Positions 1-7,076 of a stretch of 64,000 nucleotides of DNA are shown here, piece by piece. A model generated the notes under the pieces. The model ran no database searches. It saw only the letters and a list, made by a program, of their open reading frames with translations, and was not told where the DNA came from. The DNA comes from Haloactinopolyspora alba (GTDB lineage: Bacteria; Actinomycetota; Actinomycetes; Jiangellales; Jiangellaceae): NCBI RefSeq assembly GCF_003014555.1, contig NZ_PYGE01000001.1:248001-312000 (forward strand), given 5' to 3'. The translations under genes and the position numbers were made by a program. Position 1 is the first letter of the stretch, and each line of letters opens with the position of its first letter.

Positions 1-800
1 TACTGGCTGACCTCGCCGTGCCCGTACGCGGAGATGCTGTCGTACGCCGTCACGGCGACCTGCTTCGACGCGTCCACCACGGCCGGATCGACCTCGGGGT
101 TCAACGGCCACATGACCGACGTGGTGATCAGGCTGCCGTCGTCGGCGACGTAGGAGCCCTGATGGTGGTAGTCGACGGTGATGTCCGGTCGCCAGTCCCG
201 GAACATCGCCTGAACCGCGGCGGACTCCGGCACCGGGTTGTCCTCCGGATCGACCGCAGGATCGTGGAAGCGGTTCATGTCGTATCCGACGCCGGGCTCG
301 CAGTACTGGCCCGAGCAGTCCGGGTCGACGTTCTGCCGCTGGTAGCGCTCGGTGCCGTCGGGGTTGGCCCGGACGATCACCCGCAGCGTGATCTCGTCCA
401 GGATGTCCCGCACCCACGACGCCTTGGACGTGCCCAGCTGCTTCACCGTGGCCAGCGCCGCCTCGGTGGTCAGCGGCTCGTCGCCGTGCTGCTGGGTCAC
501 GTACAGCACCTTGGTCGGACCGGTGCCGAGCTCGGCCTGCCAGATGTCGCGGCCTTCGTTCGTCGTGCCGATGCTGCTCAGCTCGAGCTGCCCCTGACTG
601 CGGCGTTCGAGCTTGCGCAACTCCCGGGTCAGTTCGTCGTAGGTGTGCAGGCGTTCCAGCGACACGTGCTGGGAGTCCTCGACCCACGGCCCGTTGGGCG
701 TCGTGGTCGGGTCGGCGCTCGCGACGGCGCCCAAGCCGAGGCCGGTGGCCACGGCTGTCACGGCGGCCGCGGTCGCGGCGAGTCCGCGGTGCAGTCTCAT
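1..800 (-). CDS. Secreted M14 zinc carboxypeptidase (3' end off window)
   Basis: Secreted metallocarboxypeptidase that removes C-terminal residues from peptides outside the cell. The ATG at 800 opens a signal peptide (Arg-rich start, Ala/Val/Gly core, cut near SAD at residue 30). The 266 visible residues carry the first zinc pair HGDE (H105, E108), the substrate-binding pair N176-R177 in YDMNRFH, and the third zinc ligand in DYHHQG (H212/H213). The catalytic Glu expected later in the fold lies beyond the left edge, so completeness is unknown. It starts 42 bp after the stop of the next M14 gene on the same strand and resembles it motif for motif, so the pair is probably a tandem duplication in one operon. 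Confidence 0.85.
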   Translation of the reverse strand, partial: MRLHRGLAATAAAVTAVATGLGLGAVASADPTTTPNGPWVEDSQHVSLERLHTYDELTRELRKLERRSQGQLELSSIGTTNEGRDIWQAELGTGPTKVLYVTQQHGDEPLTTEAALATVKQLGTSKASWVRDILDEITLRVIVRANPDGTERYQRQNVDPDCSGQYCEPGVGYDMNRFHDPAVDPEDNPVPESAAVQAMFRDWRPDITVDYHHQGSYVADDGSLITTSVMWPLNPEVDPAVVDASKQVAVTAYDSISAYGHGEVSQ

Positions 801-842
801 GTGCGATCTCCTGTTCTGTCGGCGCACGCGGTGCCTGCCGGC

Positions 843-2033
843 TCAGCGGTCGGTTTCGGGGATCCGGTCGTACCGTTCGGGATCGAGTTGGCGCACCGAT
901 CCGTCCGCGACCGACTCGACGATGCCGACCAGGCCGCGCTCGACCGTCGAGATCAGCTGGCCGCGCTTCTTCGCGCCCCAGCTGTGCGTCTGCCCGCGCA
1001 CCTCGAACAGCACCGTCCCCGAGCCGTTCAGCGCGAACGACCCCAGCGCGGTGCCCGGCAGGTCGATGTCCTGCGGGTACAGCGTGATGTTGCTGAACGG
1101 CGAGTTCGCCTGCTGCAACTCGTCGTACGCGGCGAGCGTGACCTGCTTCGAGAATTCGAGGTCGTAGCCGTTGTTCCACTCCTGGTGGTTCTCGACGTCG
1201 ATGAACTTGCCGGACACCGACATCGTCACCCGGTCGTCACCGCCCTCGACGGCATAGCACGGCCCCTGGTGGTGCAGGTCGAGGAAGACGTCGACGGTGC
1301 CGAACTCGTTCTGCAGGTCGACGTAGAGGTCCCGGATCGTCTGCGACTCGGGGTGGATGTACCAGCCCGGCTCACTCGACGATCCGGGGAAGTCGTCGGC
1401 CTGCGGGACGTAGTCGAGGTCCGGGTGGAAGTCCCGGTTCACGTCGAACCCGGGGCGCTCGCCGTACTCGTCGCCCTGCACCGTCCCGGTGTAGTAGTTC
1501 CATGCCGGTTCGGCGTCCGCGAGCTGGGGGAAGTCCTGGACGACCTCGGCCCAGCTGCGGTCGTTGGCGCGACGGTCGAGCTCCGAGGCGTCCGGGTTCA
1601 TCTTCGGCACCGCGACCACCGTGACCTGCTGGCGCAGCCGTTCCGCCTCCGGTGTGGGAGCGGACATGGTGCGCAGCAGCGCCAGCAGCGCCTCGGTGCC
1701 GGTCTTCTCGTTCCCATGGATCTCGCTCTGGGCGAGGATGACGTCGTCGCCCTCGCCGACGCGGGCAGCCCAGATGTCGCGGCCCTGGTTCGACTGCCCG
1801 ACCACGTCGACGCTGAGCGTTCCGCGGGAGCGTTGCTCCAGGCTGTCGAGTTTGCGGCCGAGTTCGGCGTGGTCGGTCCAGGACTCTCGCCCGGTGTCCC
1901 CGGTCTCCGAGCCGCAGTGCGCGTGATCGGGCTCGGCGGCCGCGGGACCGGCCGCGAACGAGATCGCCAGCGTCCCGGAGATGCCGGCCGCCAGGACGGT
2001 TCCGAGTGTGCGAGACAGACGTGAACGAAGCAT
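843..2033 (-). CDS. Secreted M14 zinc carboxypeptidase
   Basis: Complete 396-residue extracellular carboxypeptidase of the M14 family. Residues 1-33 are a signal peptide ending AAA. The zinc site is HGNE (H106, E109) plus H254/H255 in DLHHQG; N199-R200 in FDVNRDFH bind the substrate carboxylate; E344 in LFEVRGQ fits the catalytic Glu. The ATG start is supported by AAAGGAG about 7 nt upstream. It is the first gene of a two-gene M14 tandem and has its own candidate promoter upstream. The exact specificity (A-type or B-type side chains) cannot be read from the sequence. Confidence 0.9.
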   Translation of the reverse strand: MLRSRLSRTLGTVLAAGISGTLAISFAAGPAAAEPDHAHCGSETGDTGRESWTDHAELGRKLDSLEQRSRGTLSVDVVGQSNQGRDIWAARVGEGDDVILAQSEIHGNEKTGTEALLALLRTMSAPTPEAERLRQQVTVVAVPKMNPDASELDRRANDRSWAEVVQDFPQLADAEPAWNYYTGTVQGDEYGERPGFDVNRDFHPDLDYVPQADDFPGSSSEPGWYIHPESQTIRDLYVDLQNEFGTVDVFLDLHHQGPCYAVEGGDDRVTMSVSGKFIDVENHQEWNNGYDLEFSKQVTLAAYDELQQANSPFSNITLYPQDIDLPGTALGSFALNGSGTVLFEVRGQTHSWGAKKRGQLISTVERGLVGIVESVADGSVRQLDPERYDRIPETDR

Positions 2034-2100
2034 GCGCGGCTCCTTTGCCGGATCGCGCCGTCCCCCCTGCGGGATCGTTCGATCTCACGGCTAGTCGACA

Positions 2101-2131
2101 AAGATAGTCGGCGAGTTGTCAACTTTGTCAA
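2101..2131 (-). promoter_or_regulatory. Candidate promoter of the M14 pair
   Basis: On the minus strand a perfect TTGACA (2131-2126) is followed after 19 bp by TATCTT (2106-2101). A second TTGACA lies at 2122-2117. A GACAAAG/CTTTGTC inverted repeat (2097-2103 and 2123-2129) overlaps both elements and could be an operator. The nearest start codon is that of the M14 gene at 2033. Confidence 0.5.
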
Positions 2132-2195
2132 GGTTGAAATCGAAGTGCGCAGCAACGTGCGGACTTCCTGCTGCGACCGGAGCCGCTGCCCGCCG

Positions 2196-2732
2196 TCAGC
2201 CGGCGGTCATGTCGAGAAGCTTGCGGACGGTGGTGAGGTTGCGCGCAGTGCCGGGCACGCCGAGCCGCTTCTCGATCGACGCGGCGAGCTTGCTCCGACC
2301 CACACCGTCCGGACAGTGCAGAAAAAGGGTCGTGCCGACCACCCGGAACTCGTCGGCACCCGATTCGATCTCGGTGGCCCGAGCCACGGCGTCGGCGTCC
2401 GGTGTGCCCTGCATGAACGAGATCAACAGCCGGTTCGGCTGCGCCTCGGGGAAAGGGTTCACGCGCAGCGTGTCCGCGAGTTCGGCGTGCGAACGCACCA
2501 TGACCGGAACCCGGACATCGACTCGCGTCGCCAGCGCCTCTTCGACAGCGCGGGCCAGCCCGGCTCGGTCGAGCTCCGGCGTGCCGCTGGTGAACACGAC
2601 GTTTCCGCTGTTGATGTAGGTCGACACCTCGGTGTGCCCCAGAGACTCCACGAGTGCACGCAGGTCGGACATAGGGACCTTGTTGTGACCGCCGAGGTTG
2701 ATCCCCCGCAGGAGCGCGACGTACCGAGCCAT
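2196..2732 (-). CDS. DUF1697 family protein
   Basis: A 178-residue soluble protein of the DUF1697 family, whose biochemical function is not established. It opens with the family signature MARYVALLRGINLGG, followed by a conserved STYINSGNVVF segment and a C-terminal RNLTTVRKLLDM motif, and has the usual family length. The ATG at 2732 is chosen because the family signature begins there; further upstream the frame runs through the preceding gene and is not credible. It lies 13 bp after the M20 peptidase on the same strand, so the two are probably co-transcribed. The neighbour does not suggest a shared pathway. Confidence 0.85.
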   Translation of the reverse strand: MARYVALLRGINLGGHNKVPMSDLRALVESLGHTEVSTYINSGNVVFTSGTPELDRAGLARAVEEALATRVDVRVPVMVRSHAELADTLRVNPFPEAQPNRLLISFMQGTPDADAVARATEIESGADEFRVVGTTLFLHCPDGVGRSKLAASIEKRLGVPGTARNLTTVRKLLDMTAG

Positions 2733-2745
2733 CGGCGTTCCCGCG

Positions 2746-4080
2746 TCAGTCGTCCGAAAGCCGCTGGAGCAGCAGTGCCTCGGCTCGGCAGACCTTGGCG
2801 AACTGCCCGAGGTGCAGGCTCTCGTCCACACCGTGCGCGCCGGAAGCCGGGTCCTCGACACCGGTGACCAGAACCGCCGCGTCCGGGAAGATCTCCTGGA
2901 ACTCGGCGATGAACGGGATCGATCCGCCGACGCCGATCCGCACCGGCGGCACCCCGAAAGCGGCGCCGAACGCCGCCTCGGCGGCGCCGAACGCCGCGTT
3001 CGCGGTCTCGAGCTCGACCCCACCGCCCGCCATGCCGTCGGTCACGGTGACGTGTGCGCCGAAGTCCGCGTGGTCGCGCAGGTGCTGCTCGAGCGCGTCG
3101 AGCGCCACCCGCGGGTCCTGGTTCGGCGCCAGCCGCATGCTGACCTTCGCCCCGGCGCGGTGCACCAGGACGTTCGCCGCGTCGGCCACGCTCGGCGCGT
3201 CGATACCGACGACGGAGACCGCCGGCCGCGCCCAGATGCGGTCCGGCAACGAGCCGGTGCCCGTCAGTTCGACGCCGTCGAGCAGCCCGGCCTCAGCGCG
3301 GAATCGGTCCGCCGGGTAGTCCACGTCCGCGGCGTGGTCCGTGACCAGCCCCGGCACCGCGACGTCACCGTTCTCGTCGTGCAGCGTGGCCAGCATCCGA
3401 CACAGCACGGTCAGCGCGTCGACCACCGGACCGCCGAACATGCCCGAGTGCACCGCCTGCTCGAGCACCTGAACCTCGACGTGGCAGTCGACGCCGCCGC
3501 GCAGGCTGACGGTCAGCGCAGGCGTGTCGATGCTCCAGTTCATCGAGTCGGCCACGACGATGACGTCGGCGGCGAGACGATCGCGGTACGTACGCAGGAA
3601 CGAGGTGAACGTCGGCGAGCCGATCTCCTCCTCGCCCTCGACGAACAGCACAACGCCCACCGGCGGGTGGCCGTCGTGGGCCCGCAGGGCGGCGAGATGG
3701 GCGGCCACCCCGGCCTTGTCGTCGGCCGCGCCCCGGCCGTAGAGACGTCCTGCCCGCTCGGTGGGTTCGAACGGCGCGCTGCTCCACGCGCCCTCCGGAC
3801 CGGTGGGCTGGACGTCGTGGTGTGCGTAGAGCAGCACGGTGGGCTGCCCGTCGGGTGCCGGCCACCGTGCGATGACCGCAGGTGCGCCGTCGTCGACGCT
3901 GACCACGTCGGCTTCCGCGGCCCCGGCCTCGCGCGCCAGCCGCGCCACCTCGTCGGCGCTCGCGCGGACGTCACCGGAGCGGTCCGGGTCGGCGCTGACA
4001 CTCGGAATGCGCACCAGCCGTTCGAGGTCGGCGCGGACGGACGGCAGGATCGCCTCGACGGCAGCGGAGATGTCGGTCAC
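2746..4080 (-). CDS. M20 family zinc dipeptidase/aminoacylase
   Basis: A 444-residue cytoplasmic metallopeptidase of family M20 (dipeptidase branch). Metal ligands are visible in order: His in LLYAHHDVQPTG, bridging Asp in GRGAADDKAG, the Glu pair in VEGEEEIGS, and the last His in SGAHGVDESLHL. The dimerisation insert lies between them. The start is GTG; TAGGGT lies 8 nt upstream and could be a -10 element giving a very short leader. The gene probably degrades dipeptides or deacylates amino acids taken up after extracellular proteolysis, fitting the neighbouring carboxypeptidases; the substrate is not determined by sequence. Confidence 0.87.
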   Translation of the reverse strand: MTDISAAVEAILPSVRADLERLVRIPSVSADPDRSGDVRASADEVARLAREAGAAEADVVSVDDGAPAVIARWPAPDGQPTVLLYAHHDVQPTGPEGAWSSAPFEPTERAGRLYGRGAADDKAGVAAHLAALRAHDGHPPVGVVLFVEGEEEIGSPTFTSFLRTYRDRLAADVIVVADSMNWSIDTPALTVSLRGGVDCHVEVQVLEQAVHSGMFGGPVVDALTVLCRMLATLHDENGDVAVPGLVTDHAADVDYPADRFRAEAGLLDGVELTGTGSLPDRIWARPAVSVVGIDAPSVADAANVLVHRAGAKVSMRLAPNQDPRVALDALEQHLRDHADFGAHVTVTDGMAGGGVELETANAAFGAAEAAFGAAFGVPPVRIGVGGSIPFIAEFQEIFPDAAVLVTGVEDPASGAHGVDESLHLGQFAKVCRAEALLLQRLSDD

Positions 4081-4126
4081 GATCTCGCACCCTAACGCCT
4101 GCGGCCCGTGCCGACGCGGCTCGGCC

Positions 4127-4187
4127 GGAGACGATCAGGTGACAAAACGAGCGGCATCCGGCCGAAGTTTGTCACCTGATCGTCTCC
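4127..4187. repeat. Perfect 20-bp inverted repeat
   Basis: GGAGACGATCAGGTGACAAA (4127-4146) is matched by its exact reverse complement at 4168-4187, leaving a 21-nt loop. It lies between the M20 gene and the nuclease gene. It could fold into a long hairpin ending the nuclease transcript or act as a protein-binding site; there is no U-tract. Confidence 0.8.
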
Positions 4188-4205
4188 AGTCCACATTCTG
4201 GAGAT

Positions 4206-4264
4206 GATCAGGTGACGGTCGGCCGCCCTTCAGCAGGCCCTCTTCGTCAATCCGTCACCTGATC
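4206..4264. repeat. 13-bp inverted repeat with the GATCAGGTGAC core
   Basis: GATCAGGTGACGG (4206-4218) is exactly complementary to CCGTCACCTGATC (4252-4264), with a 33-nt loop. The core is the same 11-mer as in the hairpin at 4127-4187, but the loop sequence is unrelated. Confidence 0.75.
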
Positions 4265-4278
4265 GCGGCAGAACGAAC

Positions 4279-4308
4279 GATCAGGTGCCGGAACGACGAT
4301 CAGGTGAC
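4279..4308. repeat. Two direct copies of the GATCAGGTGAC core
   Basis: GATCAGGTGCC (4279-4289, one mismatch) and GATCAGGTGAC (4298-4308) are in direct orientation 19 bp apart. The second copy supplies the stop codon and last two codons of the nuclease gene, so the repeat has extended into coding sequence. Confidence 0.7.
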
Positions 4309-7023
4309 GGCGCCGGTGTACCGCCTCCGCGGGCGCGACCAGGCGTACAGGCCCGCGCCGAGGCCGAGCACGGCCAGCATGCTGACCAACCAGCCACCGA
4401 GCCCGGCGCCGGTGTCGGGAAGCATCCCGCCGCCGTCGCCGGCGGCCGCCGCGCCGGCACCGTCGTCGCCCGAACCGTCCGCCGCGCCGGCACCGTCCGC
4501 CGCCCCGGAACCGTCATCGGTGCCCGTCTCACCGGAGCCGTCGTCAGCGCCCGTCGTCCCCGTGCCGTCGTCCGTTCCCTGTTCCGAGCCGCTGTCCGTC
4601 CCCGGATCCGTGCCGTCCTCGCTGCCGGGCTCACTGCTGTCCTCGGCCGCGCCGACGCCGACGACGATCGGGTCGTGGTCGCTCGCCCGGAACACCGACT
4701 CGCCGTCGAAGAGGTCGCTGGCGAAGTAGTTGTACCGCGAGTACTCGAACAGCACCGACTCGACCGAGTTGATGTTCCACACGTCGACACCGCGGATCAG
4801 GTCGTTCTCGATCACCGACCGGCTGGCCAGCACATGATCGAGCGAGCCGACCTTGCCGTCGAACACGTAGGTGTGCTCGCCGGCGTACTCGGCGTTCAGG
4901 TTGGTGTAGCCGGCGTCGGCGAACACCTGCATCGGGTTCTCGTGGGTGTAGGAGTTGAAGTCGCCGAGCAGGAACACGTCCTCGGTGCCGGTCTCGGCGA
5001 CCAGATCGTCGGCGAAGCTCACCAGCGCCTGCGCCTGTGCCACCCGGTCGGCGTCGAAGCACCCCTCCGGCGGTTCCGGGTCGCCGCAGTCGCCGCCCTT
5101 GGACTTGAAGTGGTTGGCCACGGCGATGAACGAGTACCCGGTGTCGGTGGCCGTGAACCGCTGCGCCAGCGGCTCACGTGCGTTGTCGAACGCCGGCGAC
5201 CCGGTCAGCACGACCGACTCGCCGACCGGCTGGACGGCGTCGGTGCGGTAGATGAACGCGTTGCGGATGACGTCCTGCTGCTCCAGCGCCGGCAGCTCTG
5301 CCGGAGAGGCCGCGTAGGCCCAGGCGCCCGCCCCGGCGTCCTCGTTCAGCGCGTCCACCAGCGCGGCCAGCGCGGCGTCGCGGTCCTTGTCGAACTTCGC
5401 GGAGTTCTCGATCTCCTCCAGCGACACGACGTCGGCGTCCAGGCCGTTGATCGCCTTGACGATCTTGCCCTCCTGCCGCTCCAGGTTCTCCGCGTCCCAT
5501 GCGCCGCGAAGCTCACAGCCGCCACGGACGCTGATCGGGTTGCCCTCGCGGTCGGTGTACGGCTCGCAACCATCGACGTCCACGCCGAGGGTCGTGAAGT
5601 AGTTCAGCACGTTGAAGGTGGCGATCTCGACGTCACCGCCGACGTCCTCCGGTGCCTGGTTCGCCGCGCGGGTGTTCCCGGAGTCGAACGTGACGACGTC
5701 GGGCGCGGGCCCCTCGACCGGCGCCTTCGGCTGGAAGTTCCACTGGAACCGGTAGTCGAAGATCACGTCCGCCTGGAACGTGGCGTCCGTGCCGGTACGC
5801 GGCGGCGCCTCCGGCGACAGATACGGAACCTCGCTGTCGGTGGGCGTCCGGTTGGACCGGCCGTCGTCCAGGGTGACCGCGCGCGCCGCGTTGTCGGCCA
5901 CGGCCGCGTCGTACTCGGGCGTTCCCGGCGCGGCGACGTCGGTCTCCTGCACCAGCGGTCCACCGAAGCCCAGCCCGATGGAGCCGAACGCGTTGTCGCC
6001 CCAGCCGCCGAGCGCGTACGTGTCCGAGACCACGTAACCGGCAGCGGGATCGACCAGCATCCCCTCGTACACCTCGCGGCGCTCGTCGCCGGCGGGCAAC
6101 TCGAACGGCACCGCCTTCACGGCCTCGGCCGGCTCGTCGAGCACACTCAGCCCACCGTCGTCGACGCTCACCTCGGTCAGTCCGTAGTACTCGGTGACCT
6201 CGCCGGTGACCTCCACGTGGTCACCGACGGCCACGTCACCGGCGGTGGCCGGCGAGTAGACGAACACCGCGTCGGAGGCGGTGCGCTCGCCCGGCTCCTC
6301 GTCGCCGCCGGTGCCCGGTGTCTGGATGTAGTACCCGTCGAACCCGCCCACGGGATACGCGGCCGTCACCACGCCCGAGGTGGTGATCGTCTCGTCCACC
6401 AACGGCGAGCCGGATCCTTCGCCCTGGATCTCGGCGATCGTCACCCGCTCGGCCTCACCGGGTGGCTCGTCGTCGGGCGGCGTGTTGACCTCGCCGAACG
6501 ACGCGTCGACCGGACCGATCCATGTGCCGTCCACCTTCTGCAACGACTGGCCGGCCGACGCGGACGACCCCTCCGAGACCCCGATGTCGGTGCTTTCGAC
6601 GTCCTGCAGCGGTCGCCCGAGTGACGCGGTGAACGTGCCCTCGTACGAGAGGAACTCGACGACGTCCTGCCGGCGATTCAGCAGCGCGACACCGTCCGGC
6701 GCGCCGTTCTGCAGGCCGTTCGTCTCGAATTCTTCGACCATGACGCCGGACTCGGGCACCGATCCGCGCAGCTTCACCTCGCCGTACGTCGAGCTGTTGC
6801 TGCCGTTCAGGAGTACGAGCCGCCAGCCGTTCAACCGTGTCCCCGGCTCTGCCTGGATCTCGATGGCTTCACCGGTGTCGGTGCCGCTGTTGTCGTAGTG
6901 GATCTCGCTGATGAAGGGGTCGCCCTCGGCAGCGACGGCGGGCACGGCCGCGAGGCCCGTTCCCGCCAGGCCGGCTGCGGCAAGTACCGCGGCCGCTGGG
7001 ATGCAACGCCTGGTCAGGCGCAT
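4300..7023 (-). CDS. Cell-wall-anchored extracellular nuclease (ExeM/NucH type)
   Basis: A 907-residue secreted nuclease tied to the cell wall. In order: signal peptide (about 1-32), a lamin-tail-like beta domain (SEIHYDNSGTDTGEAIEIQ), an OB-like middle region with GYYIQTP, then an endonuclease/exonuclease/phosphatase domain with VEIATFNVLNYF, VSLEEIENS, NHFKSKGGDC, LLGDFNSY and the terminal SDHDPIVV. A Ser/Gly/Asp/Glu-rich linker leads to LPDTG, a hydrophobic segment and an RPRRR tail, the layout of a sortase substrate. The ATG at 7023 has AGGAG 7 nt upstream. It follows the 5'-nucleotidase gene by 53 bp on the same strand, so the two may together degrade extracellular DNA to nucleosides and phosphate. 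Confidence 0.88.
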   Translation of the reverse strand: MRLTRRCIPAAAVLAAAGLAGTGLAAVPAVAAEGDPFISEIHYDNSGTDTGEAIEIQAEPGTRLNGWRLVLLNGSNSSTYGEVKLRGSVPESGVMVEEFETNGLQNGAPDGVALLNRRQDVVEFLSYEGTFTASLGRPLQDVESTDIGVSEGSSASAGQSLQKVDGTWIGPVDASFGEVNTPPDDEPPGEAERVTIAEIQGEGSGSPLVDETITTSGVVTAAYPVGGFDGYYIQTPGTGGDEEPGERTASDAVFVYSPATAGDVAVGDHVEVTGEVTEYYGLTEVSVDDGGLSVLDEPAEAVKAVPFELPAGDERREVYEGMLVDPAAGYVVSDTYALGGWGDNAFGSIGLGFGGPLVQETDVAAPGTPEYDAAVADNAARAVTLDDGRSNRTPTDSEVPYLSPEAPPRTGTDATFQADVIFDYRFQWNFQPKAPVEGPAPDVVTFDSGNTRAANQAPEDVGGDVEIATFNVLNYFTTLGVDVDGCEPYTDREGNPISVRGGCELRGAWDAENLERQEGKIVKAINGLDADVVSLEEIENSAKFDKDRDAALAALVDALNEDAGAGAWAYAASPAELPALEQQDVIRNAFIYRTDAVQPVGESVVLTGSPAFDNAREPLAQRFTATDTGYSFIAVANHFKSKGGDCGDPEPPEGCFDADRVAQAQALVSFADDLVAETGTEDVFLLGDFNSYTHENPMQVFADAGYTNLNAEYAGEHTYVFDGKVGSLDHVLASRSVIENDLIRGVDVWNINSVESVLFEYSRYNYFASDLFDGESVFRASDHDPIVVGVGAAEDSSEPGSEDGTDPGTDSGSEQGTDDGTGTTGADDGSGETGTDDGSGAADGAGAADGSGDDGAGAAAAGDGGGMLPDTGAGLGGWLVSMLAVLGLGAGLYAWSRPRRRYTGAVT

Positions 7024-7076
7024 CTGCTGTCTCCTCTGGATTCGGTGCAGACACTCGTCCGACGTGGTGTCAGGGC

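Noticed and set aside
4285-6624. Long plus-strand open frame opposite the nuclease gene
   Set aside because: It is Arg/Val/Leu-rich with no domain, signal or ribosome site and mirrors the codon bias of the real minus-strand gene. The same holds for long frames opposite purL (24419-26977), rhaD (13486-15579), the subtilase (28861-32013) and ftsH (37275-39536).
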